Source: Antarcticimicrobium sp.
GTDB taxonomy: Bacteria; Pseudomonadota; Alphaproteobacteria; Rhodobacterales; Rhodobacteraceae
Reading direction: 5' to 3'
DNA: 64,000 nucleotides
NCBI RefSeq assembly: GCF_029212575.1
Contig: NZ_JARGPK010000055.1
Coordinates: 62,001 to 126,000 of the forward strand
Shown here: piece after piece, positions 37,373 to 46,778 of the stretch
Position numbering within the stretch: position 1 is the first letter of the stretch
Layout: each line of letters starts with the position of its first letter
Notes under the pieces: generated by a model
Database searches by the model: none
Told to the model about the DNA's origin: nothing
What the model saw: only the letters and a program-made list of their open reading frames with translations
Translations under genes and position numbers: made by a program

Positions 37373-37409
37373 GAATCGTGGCGGAATTAAGGCAAATCCG
37401 CCACGATTC
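37373..37409. promoter_or_regulatory. large inverted repeat between tldD and dprA
   Basis: 13-base arms (GAATCGTGGCGGA and TCCGCCACGATTC) pair perfectly around an 11-base spacer. The outer ends are GANTC sites (GAATC, GATTC), the CcrM methylation target. It lies 16 bases after the tldD stop and 57 bases before the dprA start. It could be a tldD terminator without U-tract, a dprA operator, or both. Confidence 0.55.
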
Positions 37410-37425
37410 TGCACGATTTCCCGGA

Positions 37426-38847
37426 TCAGGCGGCCGATCCGCCCACGGTCAGCCGGTCCATCAGCACCGTCGGCTGGCCCACGCCCACCGGCACCCATTG
37501 CCCGGCCTTGCCGCAATTGCCCATGCCGGGGTCCAGCGCCATGTCGTTGCCCAGCGCCCGGATGTGCTGCAGCGAGGTCGGCCCGTCGCCGATCAATGTC
37601 GCCCCCTTCACCGGCGCGCCGACCTTGCCGTTCTGCACCCGGTAGGCCTCGGTGCAGGAAAACACGAACTTGCCGTTGGTGATGTCCACCTGGCCGCCGC
37701 CAAAGCCGACCGCCCAGATGCCGTTCTTGATGTCGGCCACCAACGCGCCCGGATCGGCGTCGCCGCCCAGCATGTAGGTGTTGGTCATCCGCGGCATCGG
37801 CGCGTGGGCATAGCTTTGCCGTCGCCCGTTGCCGGTGGGCTCCACTCCCATTAGCCGGGCGTTCTGCCGGTCCTGCATGTAGCCCACCAGGATGCCGTCC
37901 TCGATCAGCACGTTGCGCCGCGAGGGCGTGCCCTCGTCGTCCACGGTGATCGAGCCGCGCCGGTCGGGCAAGGTGCCGTCATCCAGCACGGTCACGCCGG
38001 GGGCGGCCACCCGCTGGCCCATCAACCCGGCAAAGGCCGAGCTGCCCTTGCGGTTGAAATCGCCCTCCAGCCCGTGGCCGATCGCCTCGTGCAGCAGGAT
38101 GCCGGGCCAGCCCGGGCCCAGCGCCACCTCCATGATACCGGCCGGGGCCGGCACCGCGTCGAGGTTCACCAGCGCGATCCGAAGCGCCTCGCGCGCCTTG
38201 GCCTGCCAGTCCGCCGGGTCGATCAGCCCGTCGAGGCCGACGCGCCCGCCGCCACCGGCGGTGCCGGTCTCGCGTCGGCCGTTCTGTTCGACGATGACCG
38301 AGACGTTGAGCCGGGTCATCGGCCGGGTGTCGCGCACCTGCACCCCGTCGGGACGCAGGATGGCAACCTCCTGCAGCGAGGCCGCCAGCGTGGCCGAGAC
38401 CTGCACCACGCGCGGGTCCAGGTCGCGCGAAAAGGCATCAATCTCGCGCAGGGTCTCGATCTTGACCGGGAAATCGACGCCGCCGATCGGGTCCGCATCC
38501 GTATACAGATGCCGGTTGGTGGGCTGCGGCGGATCGGCCAGCGTGCCGCCGCCGTCGCCGACCGCCAGCCGCGCGGTCTCGGCGGCGCGGCGCAGCGCGG
38601 GGATCGAGACTTCGGTGGAATGGGCGTAACCGGCCACCTCGCCGCGCACCGCGCGCAGCCCGAATCCCTCGGAGGCGTCATAGCTGGCGGTGTGCAACCG
38701 CCCGTCGTCGAACACCAGCGCCTCGGACTTGCGCCGCTCGATGTAGATTTCTCCGTCATCCGCCCCGTTCGTGGCGCTTTTCAGGATCGAAAGCGCCTCG
38801 TCCCCCGGCAGAGCCGTGTCGAACGGGTGGTAGGTTTCTGATGGCAT
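37426..38847 (-). CDS. tldD: metalloprotease TldD
   Basis: 473 residues. The zinc-type motif HEAIGHGLEGDFNRKGSSAFAG (HExxxH) is present, as is the family C-terminus GKAGQWVPVGVGQPTVLMDRLTVGG. TldD works with TldE/PmbA in processing of modified peptides; TldE is not in this window. The start lies only 17 bases from an FNR-type box. Divergent from ctaC. Confidence 0.95.
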   Translation of the reverse strand: MPSETYHPFDTALPGDEALSILKSATNGADDGEIYIERRKSEALVFDDGRLHTASYDASEGFGLRAVRGEVAGYAHSTEVSIPALRRAAETARLAVGDGGGTLADPPQPTNRHLYTDADPIGGVDFPVKIETLREIDAFSRDLDPRVVQVSATLAASLQEVAILRPDGVQVRDTRPMTRLNVSVIVEQNGRRETGTAGGGGRVGLDGLIDPADWQAKAREALRIALVNLDAVPAPAGIMEVALGPGWPGILLHEAIGHGLEGDFNRKGSSAFAGLMGQRVAAPGVTVLDDGTLPDRRGSITVDDEGTPSRRNVLIEDGILVGYMQDRQNARLMGVEPTGNGRRQSYAHAPMPRMTNTYMLGGDADPGALVADIKNGIWAVGFGGGQVDITNGKFVFSCTEAYRVQNGKVGAPVKGATLIGDGPTSLQHIRALGNDMALDPGMGNCGKAGQWVPVGVGQPTVLMDRLTVGGSAA

Positions 38848-38863
38848 GGACCGGCCTCATTAT

Positions 38864-38877
38864 TTGATTTAGATCAA
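38864..38877. promoter_or_regulatory. FNR/FnrL-type binding site upstream of the cytochrome oxidase cluster
   Basis: TTGATTTAGATCAA is a perfect TTGAT-N4-ATCAA box, the FNR consensus (FnrL in Rhodobacteraceae). It lies 150 bases before the ctaC start and 17 bases before the divergent tldD start. Oxygen-dependent control of the aa3 oxidase genes, tldD, or both is inferred. Confidence 0.7.
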
Positions 38878-39026
38878 AAAAGCGTCCCTTTGACGCAAGC
38901 ATTTCGCTTTAACTGCTCTGCGGAATATGGTTTTTAACGACCTCAAAGACAACGGGTGTACGCCGATGCATACAGGCGCCCCCCGTGTCCGGGGAGAAAC
39001 ACGAGATCAACCGATCGGGACGAGAC

Positions 39027-39914
39027 ATGAAGAACGCTTTGATGCTTTCTGGGCTTTTTGCGGCCCTCACCAGCCTTCCGGCCAAGGCGCAGGACGCGCT
39101 TGAAATCGTTGGGAGGCCGACACAAGGCGGTCTGGGATTCCAGCCCGCTGCCACCGAGCTGGCGCGCGACCTTCAGTCGCTGGACTATCTGGTTCTTATC
39201 ATCATCACGGCAATCTGCCTGTTGGTGATCGGCCTGATTCTCTGGGTGGTCGTGCGCTTCAACCGTCGCAGCAACCCGACGCCGTCCAGCTTTACCCACA
39301 ATACCCCGATCGAGATCGCCTGGACCGTGGTGCCGATCATCATCCTGGTGTTCATCGGTGCCTTCTCGCTGCCGGTGCTGTTCAAGCAGCAGGAAATCCC
39401 CGAGGCCGACATCACCATCAAGGTCACCGGATACCAGTGGTTCTGGGGCTATGAATATGTCGATCACGGCTTCGCCTTCGACAGCTACATGATCGGCCAG
39501 CCGGCGACCGGCGGCAACTACGTGCTGACCCCCGAGGTCGAGGAAAAACTGGTCGAGGCCGGCTACAGCCGCGACGAATTCCTGCTCGCCACCGATACCG
39601 CCGTGGTGGTCCCGATCGGCAAGACCGTCGTGATGAATGTCACCGGCGCAGACGTGATCCACTCCTGGACCGTGCCCGCCTTTGGCGTCAAGCAGGACGC
39701 CGTGCCCGGCCGCCTGGCCCAGCTCTGGTTCAAGCCCGAACGCGAAGGCATCTACTTCGGCCAGTGTTCGGAACTCTGCGGCAAGGACCACGCCTTCATG
39801 CCGATCACCGTCAAGGTGGTCAGCCAGGAGGCCTATGACAAATGGCTCGAAGGCGCGATCGAGGAATACGCCGACGCCGGCGCGCCGAAAAGCTTTCAGA
39901 TCGCGTCCAAGTGA
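39027..39914 (+). CDS. ctaC: cytochrome c oxidase subunit II
   Basis: 295 residues. Signal-type N-terminus [21 protein letters not shown], then two membrane helices (~52-76, 95-118). The CuA site is clear: H212 (VIHSW) and C247-x3-C251-x3-H255 ([13 protein letters not shown]). QWFWGYEY is the conserved aromatic electron-entry patch. Accepts electrons from cytochrome c for the aa3 oxidase. The start begins directly with the signal sequence; an upstream in-frame ATG does not. Subunit I (ctaD) is not in the window. Confidence 0.96.
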   Translation: MKNALMLSGLFAALTSLPAKAQDALEIVGRPTQGGLGFQPAATELARDLQSLDYLVLIIITAICLLVIGLILWVVVRFNRRSNPTPSSFTHNTPIEIAWTVVPIIILVFIGAFSLPVLFKQQEIPEADITIKVTGYQWFWGYEYVDHGFAFDSYMIGQPATGGNYVLTPEVEEKLVEAGYSRDEFLLATDTAVVVPIGKTVVMNVTGADVIHSWTVPAFGVKQDAVPGRLAQLWFKPEREGIYFGQCSELCGKDHAFMPITVKVVSQEAYDKWLEGAIEEYADAGAPKSFQIASK

Positions 39915-39960
39915 CAAGGTCTAGGGCGGGCCGCGTACCCGCCCGCACCGGAGAACCCGA

Positions 39961-40902
39961 ATGAGCGATGCAAGCATCAATGCCAGCACCCTGCGCGAGG
40001 ACGAGGCGGGATTCGGCGACTACTTCGCCCTGCTGAAACCGCGGGTGATGTCGCTGGTGGTGTTCACCGCGCTGGTCGGCCTGCTGGCCGCACCGACTCC
40101 GGTTCACCCCATGGTCGGGTTCTGCGCCATCCTGTTCATCGCCATCGGTGGCGGTGCCTCGGGCGCGCTGAACATGTGGTGGGACGCCGACATCGACCGG
40201 GTGATGAAACGCACCCGTGGCCGGCCGATCCCCGCTGGCAAGGTCGAGGCGGGCGAGGCGATGGTTCTGGGGCTTGCGCTGTCGGGATTCGCGGTGATCA
40301 TGCTGGCGCTGGCCACCAACATCCTTGCCGGCGCCTTCCTGGCCTTCACCATCTTCTTTTACGTAGTGATCTACACCATGTGGCTGAAGCGCGCGACGCC
40401 GCAGAACATTGTGATCGGTGGCGCCGCCGGGGCCTTTCCGCCAGTGATCGGCTGGATCGCGGCGACCGGCGACATGGCGATCGAACCCTGGCTGATGTTC
40501 GCGCTGACCTTCATGTGGACGCCGCCGCATTTCTGGGCGCTGGCGCTGTTCATGCGCTCGGACTACGACGATGCCGGCGTGCCGATGCTGACCGTGACCC
40601 ACGGACGCCCGGCCACCCGGACCCATATCCTGGTCTATACCGCCCTTCTGGCCCTGCTGGCGGTTGGCGCCGCGTTCTCGGGCCTTGGCGGGCCGGTTTA
40701 CCTGGCCGTGGCTCTGGTGATGAACGCGCTGTTCCTGCGCGGCGCCTGGCGCATCAGCCGCCGCGACGAGACCGCCTCCGAGGCCGACAACTTCCGGGCG
40801 GAGCGGTCTTTCTTCAAGCTCTCCCTGCTCTACCTGTTTTTGCACTTCGGCGCGATCCTGGCCGAAGCCGTGCTGAAACCCTTTGGACTGGGAGGCTGGT
40901 AA
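39961..40902 (+). CDS. ctaB: protoheme IX farnesyltransferase
   Basis: 313 residues, about nine membrane helices. Converts heme B to heme O for the oxidase. The prenyltransferase motif NMWWDADIDRVMKRTRGRPIP (first Asp-rich region) and the second region AALTFMWTPPHFWALALFMRSDYDDAGVPMLTV are both intact. 46 bases after ctaC, with GGAGAACCCGA before ATG. Confidence 0.96.
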   Translation: MSDASINASTLREDEAGFGDYFALLKPRVMSLVVFTALVGLLAAPTPVHPMVGFCAILFIAIGGGASGALNMWWDADIDRVMKRTRGRPIPAGKVEAGEAMVLGLALSGFAVIMLALATNILAGAFLAFTIFFYVVIYTMWLKRATPQNIVIGGAAGAFPPVIGWIAATGDMAIEPWLMFALTFMWTPPHFWALALFMRSDYDDAGVPMLTVTHGRPATRTHILVYTALLALLAVGAAFSGLGGPVYLAVALVMNALFLRGAWRISRRDETASEADNFRAERSFFKLSLLYLFLHFGAILAEAVLKPFGLGGW

Positions 40903-40903
40903 G

Positions 40904-41074
40904 ATGGCAATCAAGGTAACACATGACCTGCACAAACGCCGCTTTGGCCGCAACCTTGGCGTCGGGCTGCTGCTTGCCGGATTTGTCGCCATCGTGTTCG
41001 GCCTGACCATCGCCAAGGTCACCAGCGGCGATTTCCAGATGAAACCGGCCACAAGCAGCGCGGGGCAGAACTGA
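40904..41074 (+). CDS. small single-helix membrane protein between ctaB and ctaG
   Basis: 56 residues: basic N-terminus (MAIKVTHDLHKRRFGRN), one membrane helix (LGVGLLLAGFVAIVFGLTIAKV) and a short polar tail. Starts one base after the ctaB stop and overlaps the ctaG start (TGATG), so it is translated with them. Proteins of this size and place occur in related cta clusters; function unknown, probably oxidase assembly. Confidence 0.8.
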   Translation: MAIKVTHDLHKRRFGRNLGVGLLLAGFVAIVFGLTIAKVTSGDFQMKPATSSAGQN

Positions 41075-41649
41075 TGTCGCGCTCCAATCCCCAAAAAACC
41101 CTGCTGCAACTAGTCGGCGTGGTGGTGCTGATGGGCGGTCTGGCCTGGGCCTCGGTGCCGTTCTACAGCTGGTTCTGCAAGGTCACCGGTTTTGGCGGTG
41201 AAACCAACGTGGCCGAGGCCGGCTCGGACGTGATCCTGGATCAAACGGTCAAGATCCGCTTCGACGGCTCGAAAGATCGCGACATGCCCTGGGAGTTCAA
41301 ACCGCTCCAGCAGGAGGTCGAGCTGCGCATCGGTGAAACCGGGATGGCCTTTTACGAGGCCTACAACCCGACCGACCGGCCGATCGCCGGGCAGGCCAGC
41401 TACAACGTCGCGCCCTATTCCGCCGGCGCCTATTTCACCAAGATCGCCTGTTTCTGCTTTACCGAGCAGATCCTGCAACCGGGCGAGCGGGTCGAGATGC
41501 CGGTGACCTTCTTCGTCGATCCCGAGATCGTCGACGACCCGGAGGCGAAATTCGTGCACACGATCACACTGTCTTACACATTCTATCAAATCGATCTGCC
41601 CGAGGGATATGCCGCCCTCGATCAACAGGCAGACACCAAACTGAACTAG
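41074..41649 (+). CDS. ctaG: cytochrome c oxidase assembly protein CtaG (Cox11 family)
   Basis: 191 residues with one N-terminal membrane anchor ([22 protein letters not shown]) and a periplasmic copper-binding domain. The Cu(I) motif CFCFTEQ and the conserved FFVDPEI are present. Delivers copper to the CuB site of subunit I. Translationally coupled to the preceding small gene. Confidence 0.95.
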   Translation: MSRSNPQKTLLQLVGVVVLMGGLAWASVPFYSWFCKVTGFGGETNVAEAGSDVILDQTVKIRFDGSKDRDMPWEFKPLQQEVELRIGETGMAFYEAYNPTDRPIAGQASYNVAPYSAGAYFTKIACFCFTEQILQPGERVEMPVTFFVDPEIVDDPEAKFVHTITLSYTFYQIDLPEGYAALDQQADTKLN

Positions 41650-41671
41650 GCCGAGAGGTGAGGGACACTTA

Positions 41672-42481
41672 ATGGCACACGCAAAAAATCACGACTATCA
41701 TATTCTCAACCCCTCCATCTGGCCGCTGATGGGCGCGCTCGGGGGCTTTGTCATGCTGTTCGGCGCCGTGCTCTGGATGCACGCCGTCACCCCCTTCGTG
41801 TTCTTCATCGGTCTGGCCATGGTGCTCTACACCATGTTCGCCTGGTGGTCGGACGTTGTCGCGGAAAGCCGGATCGGCGATCACACGCCCGTCGTTCGGA
41901 TCGGCCTGCGTTATGGCTTCATCCTGTTCATCATGTCCGAGGTGATGTTCTTCTTCGCCTGGTTCTGGTCGTTCTTCAAACACGCCATGTACCCGATGGA
42001 GACCTACTTCGGTTCCGAGTACGCGAGGCCCGAGATCTTTCCGGTCGATGCGTTCCACCTGCCGTTGATCAACACGCTGGTGCTGCTGCTGTCGGGCTGC
42101 GCGGTGACCTGGGCGCACCACGCGCTGGTGCACAACAACGACCGCAAGGCGCTGGTGCAGGGGCTGGCGATCTCCATCGTGCTCGGCGTCGCCTTTACCG
42201 CGCTGCAGGCCTATGAATACGGCCACCTGCTGCACGAGGGCTGGCAGTTCGGCGGCGATGAGTTCTACTCGAACTTCTTCATGGCGACCGGCTTCCACGG
42301 CTTCCACGTGATCATCGGGACGATCTTCCTGACCGTCTGCCTGATCCGCGCGATGCGGGGCGATTTCACTCCGGAAAAGCACATCGGCTTCGAGGCGGCG
42401 GCCTGGTACTGGCACTTCGTCGATGTGGTCTGGCTGTTCCTGTTCTTCGCGGTCTACATCTGGGGCACCTCCGGCCTCTGA
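41672..42481 (+). CDS. ctaE: cytochrome c oxidase subunit III
   Basis: 269 residues, seven membrane helices. Starts [19 protein letters not shown], the usual subunit III opening. Conserved [31 protein letters not shown] and [16 protein letters not shown] followed by [14 protein letters not shown] identify it. Last gene of the ctaC-B-x-G-E transcript, closed by a strong terminator. Confidence 0.97.
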   Translation: MAHAKNHDYHILNPSIWPLMGALGGFVMLFGAVLWMHAVTPFVFFIGLAMVLYTMFAWWSDVVAESRIGDHTPVVRIGLRYGFILFIMSEVMFFFAWFWSFFKHAMYPMETYFGSEYARPEIFPVDAFHLPLINTLVLLLSGCAVTWAHHALVHNNDRKALVQGLAISIVLGVAFTALQAYEYGHLLHEGWQFGGDEFYSNFFMATGFHGFHVIIGTIFLTVCLIRAMRGDFTPEKHIGFEAAAWYWHFVDVVWLFLFFAVYIWGTSGL

Positions 42482-42530
42482 CCGGCGTGGATTGCGGTTG
42501 AAATCCCGACCGCATCCCCAGTAAAGCAAG

Positions 42531-42556
42531 GCGCGCGGGTCTCCCGCGCGCTTTTT
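42531..42556 (+). terminator. rho-independent terminator after ctaE
   Basis: Perfect 9-bp stem (GCGCGCGGG with CCCGCGCGC), TCT loop and TTTTT. It lies 50 bases after the ctaE stop and only 22 bases before the SURF1 start, so surf1 and following genes need read-through or another promoter. Confidence 0.85.
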
Positions 42557-42577
42557 CATTGGTCATCGGAGCGTTGC

Positions 42578-43249
42578 ATGCGCCGTTTTCTGTTCCTGCT
42601 GGTCTTTGGCATTGTCGGGGGGGGCGTCCTCGTTTCGCTCGGCACCTGGCAGATGCGCCGGCTGGAGTGGAAACAGGGCGTTCTGGCCGAGATCGAGGCG
42701 CGCATCGCCGCCGATCCCGTGGCCCTGCCCGCCGCGCCTGACCCGGAGGCGGACCGTTACCTTTCCGTGCGGGTCGCCGGGACGCTGGGCGACGCGGAAC
42801 TGCACGTGTTGGTGTCCACCCGCGACCTCGGCGCCGGCTACCGCATCATCGCCCCCTTCACCACCGTCGCCGGCCGCCGCATCCTGGTCGACCGGGGGTA
42901 CATTCCCACCGAGGCGAAAAACGAACAGCGTTCAACCGGCGCGATGGAGATCACCGGCAACCTGCACTGGCCGCAGGAGATCGACGGTTTCACCCCCGAC
43001 CCGGAGCCGGACAAGAATATCTGGTTCGCGCGCGAGGTGCCCATTCTTGCCGCCACCCTCGATACCGAGCCAGTGCTGCTGATCGCCCGGTCGCAAACCG
43101 ACCCTGGCGTGACGCCGCTGCCGGTGACAACCGTAGGCATTCCCAACGATCACCTGCAATACGCGGTAACCTGGTTCGGCCTGGGGCTGGTCTGGGCGAT
43201 GATGACCCTCTATTTCCTGTGGCGCACCCGCGCCCGATCCCGGAGCTGA
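42578..43249 (+). CDS. surf1: SURF1-family cytochrome oxidase assembly protein
   Basis: 223 residues. A membrane helix at each end (RFLFLLVFGIVGGGVLVSLGTWQMRRLEWK and WFGLGLVWAMMTLYFLWRTR) flanks a periplasmic domain with GYRIIAPFTT, ILVDRGYIP and the NDHLQYAVTWFGL signature. Helps heme a insertion into subunit I. Follows the ctaE terminator and precedes thrC by 5 bases. Confidence 0.93.
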   Translation: MRRFLFLLVFGIVGGGVLVSLGTWQMRRLEWKQGVLAEIEARIAADPVALPAAPDPEADRYLSVRVAGTLGDAELHVLVSTRDLGAGYRIIAPFTTVAGRRILVDRGYIPTEAKNEQRSTGAMEITGNLHWPQEIDGFTPDPEPDKNIWFAREVPILAATLDTEPVLLIARSQTDPGVTPLPVTTVGIPNDHLQYAVTWFGLGLVWAMMTLYFLWRTRARSRS

Positions 43250-43254
43250 CAGCG

Positions 43255-44643
43255 ATGAAATACATCTCCACCCGTGGCCAGGCGCCCGCGCTCACCTTTG
43301 AAGAGGCGATGCTGACCGGGCTGGCGCGCGACGGCGGGCTCTACGTGCCCGAGACCATCCCGCAGATGTCCGCCGATGAGATCGCAGCACTGGCCGGTCT
43401 CAGCTACGAGGAAACCGCCTATCGCGTGATGCGTCCCTTCATCGGCGACAGCTTCACCGACGGGGAGTTCCGCGATATCATTTCCCGCGCCTACGCGGGC
43501 TTTGGCCATGCCGCCCGCGCGCCGCTGGTCCAGCTTGCCCCCAATCACTTCCTGCTGGAGCTGTTCCACGGCCCGACGCTGGCGTTCAAGGATTTCGCCA
43601 TGCAGCTCATCGGCCAGCTGTTCGAGGCGGCGCTGAAACGGCGCGGCGAACGGGTGACCATCGTCGGTGCCACCTCTGGCGATACCGGGTCGGCGGCGAT
43701 CGAGGCGTTTCGCGGGCTTGATGCTGTCGATGTCTTCATCCTGTTCCCGCATGGAAGGGTCAGCGAGGTCCAGCGCCGCCAGATGACCACGCCGGACGAC
43801 GCCAACGTGCACGCGCTGGCGCTCGACGGTGATTTCGACGATTGCCAGGCGCGACTCAAGGACATGTTCAACGATTTTGCCTTCCGCGACGGGGTGCGCC
43901 TCGCCGGGGTGAACTCGATCAACTTCGCGCGCGTTCTGGCGCAGGTGGTCTATTACTTCTCTTCCGCCGTCAGCCTCGGCGCGCCAGGGCGCAAGGTCAG
44001 CTTCACCGTCCCCACCGGCAATTTCGGCGACATCTTCGCCGGCTACATCGCCAAGCAGATGGGGCTGCCGATCGACCGGCTGGTGGTGGCGACCAACCAG
44101 AACGACATCCTGAACCGCTGCCTGACCGGGCAGGGCTATTTCAAGGGCGAGACGATCCCCTCGATCAGCCCGTCGATGGACATCCAGGTCAGTTCCAACT
44201 TCGAACGCGCGCTGTTCTATGCCTACGGCCAGGACGGCAAGGCGGTGGCGCAGCTGATGGACGAACTGTCGTCCGGCGGCTTCAACGTCAGCCAGGGTGC
44301 GATGGAGGCGCTGCGCGAAAGCTTCTCCTCCGGCCGCGCCTCCGAGGAGGAAACGCTCGCCACCATCGCCGCGACGCTGAACTCCAGCACCGAGCTGCTC
44401 TGCCCGCATTCCGCCGTCGGCGTGAAGGTGGCCGAGGAACAGCGCGATCCGCAAACCCCGATGATCACGCTCGCCACCGCGCATCCGGCCAAGTTCCCCG
44501 ATGCGGTCGAGCGGGCCAGCGGTATTCGCCCCCCCCTTCCCCCGCGCATGGCAGACCTGTATGACAGGTCGGAACGGGTGAGCCGGATCGACAACGATCT
44601 CGCCGCCATCGAAACCCACATCAAGGGGCATATACCCGCGTGA
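43255..44643 (+). CDS. thrC: threonine synthase
   Basis: 462 residues. PLP enzyme converting O-phosphohomoserine to threonine. The PLP lysine is K112 in FKDFAMQL, and the phosphate-binding GATSGDTGSAA motif follows. Starts MKYISTRGQAPALTFEEAML, typical of the family. An upstream in-frame start exists, but this one is immediately after surf1 and gives the standard N-terminus. Its stop overlaps the GTG of the peptidase. Confidence 0.96.
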   Translation: MKYISTRGQAPALTFEEAMLTGLARDGGLYVPETIPQMSADEIAALAGLSYEETAYRVMRPFIGDSFTDGEFRDIISRAYAGFGHAARAPLVQLAPNHFLLELFHGPTLAFKDFAMQLIGQLFEAALKRRGERVTIVGATSGDTGSAAIEAFRGLDAVDVFILFPHGRVSEVQRRQMTTPDDANVHALALDGDFDDCQARLKDMFNDFAFRDGVRLAGVNSINFARVLAQVVYYFSSAVSLGAPGRKVSFTVPTGNFGDIFAGYIAKQMGLPIDRLVVATNQNDILNRCLTGQGYFKGETIPSISPSMDIQVSSNFERALFYAYGQDGKAVAQLMDELSSGGFNVSQGAMEALRESFSSGRASEEETLATIAATLNSSTELLCPHSAVGVKVAEEQRDPQTPMITLATAHPAKFPDAVERASGIRPPLPPRMADLYDRSERVSRIDNDLAAIETHIKGHIPA

Positions 44644-45902
44644 CTCTTCAACAAGCTCAACTGTCGAACGGATTCCGTGTCGTGACCGAACACATGCCGG
44701 GGCTGCAATCGGCCGCGATCGGAATCTGGGTCAGCGCCGGCGGCCGCCACGAACGGATCGAGCAGAACGGCATCGCGCATTTCCTCGAACACATGGCGTT
44801 CAAGGGCACCGCCACCCGCAGCGCGCTGGAGATCGCCGAGGCGATCGAGGACGTGGGCGGTTTCATCAACGCCTATACCAGCCGCGAGGTCACCGCCTAT
44901 TACGCCCGTGTGCTCAAGGCCGACGTGCCGCTGGCGATGGACGTGATCGCCGACATCGTGCTCAACCCGGTGTTCGACCCGCGCGAGATCGAGGTCGAGC
45001 GCGGCGTCATCCTGCAAGAGATCGGACAGGCCAACGATACCCCCGACGACGTGATCTTTGACTGGCTGCAAGAGGCCAGCTACCGCGATCAGCCGCTGGG
45101 CCGCACCATCCTTGGGCCCAGCGAGCGGGTCAGCACCTTCTCGCGCGGCGATCTGTCTGGGTTCGTCTCCGAACACTACCGGCCCGGTCAGATGATCCTG
45201 TCGGCCGCCGGCGCGGTCGATCATGACGAGTTGATGCGCATGGTCGAGGCGCTTTTTGGCCACCTGGAACCCGGCCCGGCGAACACCGCCGAACCGGCCT
45301 GCTTCACCGGCGGCGAATTCCGCAAGACCAAGAAACTTGAGCAGGCCCATTTCGCCCTGGCGCTGGAAAGCCCCTGCTACCGCGACGACGCGATCTATAC
45401 CGCGCAGATCTATGCCGGCGCGCTGGGTGGCGGCATGTCCTCGCGCCTGTTCCAGGAAATCCGCGAGAAACGCGGGCTGTGCTACACCATCTTCGCCCAG
45501 GCCGGCGCCTATGCCGATACCGGCTGTACCACGATCTACGCCGGCACCTCCGCCGGTCAGGTGGCCGAACTGGCCGGTATCACCATCGACGAGATGAAGC
45601 GCGCCGCCGAGGACATGAACGACGACGAGATCGCCCGCGCCCGCGCCCAGATGAAGGCCGGTATGCTGATGGGGCTGGAAAGCCCCTCGAACCGGGCCGA
45701 ACGTCTGGCCCGGCTGGTGCAGATCTGGGACACGGTGCCGACGCTGGAGGAAACGGTGGCAAAGATCGACGCGGTGACCACCGCAGATGTGCGCGGGTTC
45801 GCCGAACGCATCGCCAGCACCGCGCCGGCGGCGATGGCGCTTTACGGGCCGGTCAAAGCGGCGCCGACGCTGGAACAACTGCAGGAGCGGCGCGCCGCCT
45901 GA
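44640..45902 (+). CDS. M16-family zinc metallopeptidase (processing-peptidase type)
   Basis: 420 residues with inverted zinc motif H47-F-L-E-H51 (GIAHFLEHMAFKG) and the downstream glutamate in EVERGVILQEI. Resembles bacterial homologues of mitochondrial processing peptidase beta. The R-rich MSSRLFQEIREKRGLCYTIFAQ block is the C-domain signature. Begins with GTG overlapping the thrC stop. Substrate unknown. Confidence 0.93.
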   Translation: MTLQQAQLSNGFRVVTEHMPGLQSAAIGIWVSAGGRHERIEQNGIAHFLEHMAFKGTATRSALEIAEAIEDVGGFINAYTSREVTAYYARVLKADVPLAMDVIADIVLNPVFDPREIEVERGVILQEIGQANDTPDDVIFDWLQEASYRDQPLGRTILGPSERVSTFSRGDLSGFVSEHYRPGQMILSAAGAVDHDELMRMVEALFGHLEPGPANTAEPACFTGGEFRKTKKLEQAHFALALESPCYRDDAIYTAQIYAGALGGGMSSRLFQEIREKRGLCYTIFAQAGAYADTGCTTIYAGTSAGQVAELAGITIDEMKRAAEDMNDDEIARARAQMKAGMLMGLESPSNRAERLARLVQIWDTVPTLEETVAKIDAVTTADVRGFAERIASTAPAAMALYGPVKAAPTLEQLQERRAA

Positions 45903-45921
45903 GGCGCCCGGGACCGCGACG

Positions 45922-46506
45922 ATGCTTCTGGCCAAACGCAAGCTGAGGATCGAGACCGAGCGCCTCACGCTGCGTCCGCCGGTGCATTCCGATTTCCGCC
46001 CATGGTGCGCGCTGCGCGCGCAAAGCCGCGATTTCCTGACCCCGTGGGAGCCGTCCTGGGCGCCCGACCACCTGTCGCGCAAGGCCTTCACCAACCGTGT
46101 CTACTGGGCGCAGCGCTCGGTCTCGGGCGGTTCGGCGCTGCCCTTGTTCCTGTTCCGCCGCTCCGACGAGACGCTGCTCGGCGCGATCACCCTCGACAAC
46201 ATCCGGCGCGGCCCGGCGCAATCGGGCGTGCTGGGCTACTGGACCGGCGAGGCCTATGCCCGCCAGGGCTTCATGCGCGAGGCGATCGACGCCATTGTCC
46301 ACCACTCCTTCACCCGGCTGGACCTCAGCCGGATCGAGGCCGCCTGCCTGCCGGAAAACGCCGCCTCGCGCGGGCTGTTGGAAAGCGCCGGGTTCAAATA
46401 CGAGGGCGTGGCGCAAAGCTATCTCCAGATCAATGGCCGCTGGCGGACCCATGTGCTTTACGCCGCCCTGCGCAGCGACCGCCGCGGCAAGACCGACGTG
46501 GGGTGA
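45922..46506 (+). CDS. GNAT-family N-acetyltransferase (RimJ-like)
   Basis: 194 residues. ETERLTLRPPVHSDFRPW opening and the acetyl-CoA loop GYWTGEAYARQGFMREAIDAIVHHSF, then RIEAACLPENAASRGLLESAGFKYEG, place it with ribosomal-protein alanine acetyltransferases. The exact target is uncertain. The upstream in-frame extension overlaps the peptidase gene and was rejected; no strong ribosome site is seen at the ATG used. Conserved neighbour of the M16 peptidase gene. Confidence 0.88.
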   Translation: MLLAKRKLRIETERLTLRPPVHSDFRPWCALRAQSRDFLTPWEPSWAPDHLSRKAFTNRVYWAQRSVSGGSALPLFLFRRSDETLLGAITLDNIRRGPAQSGVLGYWTGEAYARQGFMREAIDAIVHHSFTRLDLSRIEAACLPENAASRGLLESAGFKYEGVAQSYLQINGRWRTHVLYAALRSDRRGKTDVG

Positions 46507-46517
46507 GCGGCGTCCCG

Positions 46518-46540
46518 GAAACGCTCCAGTGGAGCGTTTC
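46518..46540. terminator. hairpin after the GNAT gene
   Basis: Perfect 10-bp stem (GAAACGCTCC with GGAGCGTTTC) with AGT loop, 11 bases after the stop. No U-tract beyond TTTC. It resembles a small palindromic element I associate with Rhodobacteraceae intergenic DNA. Confidence 0.55.
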
Positions 46541-46634
46541 AGCCGCGAACGGGCGTAGCCCCGGGGCAAGGCGTCATCCCCCACCCCACCCCTGTCACCG
46601 CAGACCTGACCGGGGTCCGATACCGCCAGTGCGA

Positions 46635-46663
46635 CGAGATCCCGGGCCAAGCCCGGAATGACA
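46635..46663. repeat. short dispersed-type palindromic repeat
   Basis: Core CCGGGC-CAA-GCCCGG flanked by GAGATC and AATGACA, a pattern common as an alphaproteobacterial intergenic palindrome. Nearby bases (46660-46720) contain repeated ATGACAG and CCGGGACAGAACCGGG words. The 272-base gap contains no gene. Confidence 0.5.
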
Positions 46664-46778
46664 GACCGGCGTCGGGGGATGACAGAACCGGGACAGAACC
46701 GGGCCGCCGCTCTGGTTTTGCTCCCGTCACGTGCTAACCTGATCCGGACCAACAGGACAAACCGACAGGGAGGGGCCC

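Noticed and set aside
46507-46778. CRISPR-like or mobile repeat array from ATGACAG/CCGGGACAGAACCGGG words
   Set aside because: Units are too short and irregular for CRISPR; only a palindromic intergenic repeat can be supported.
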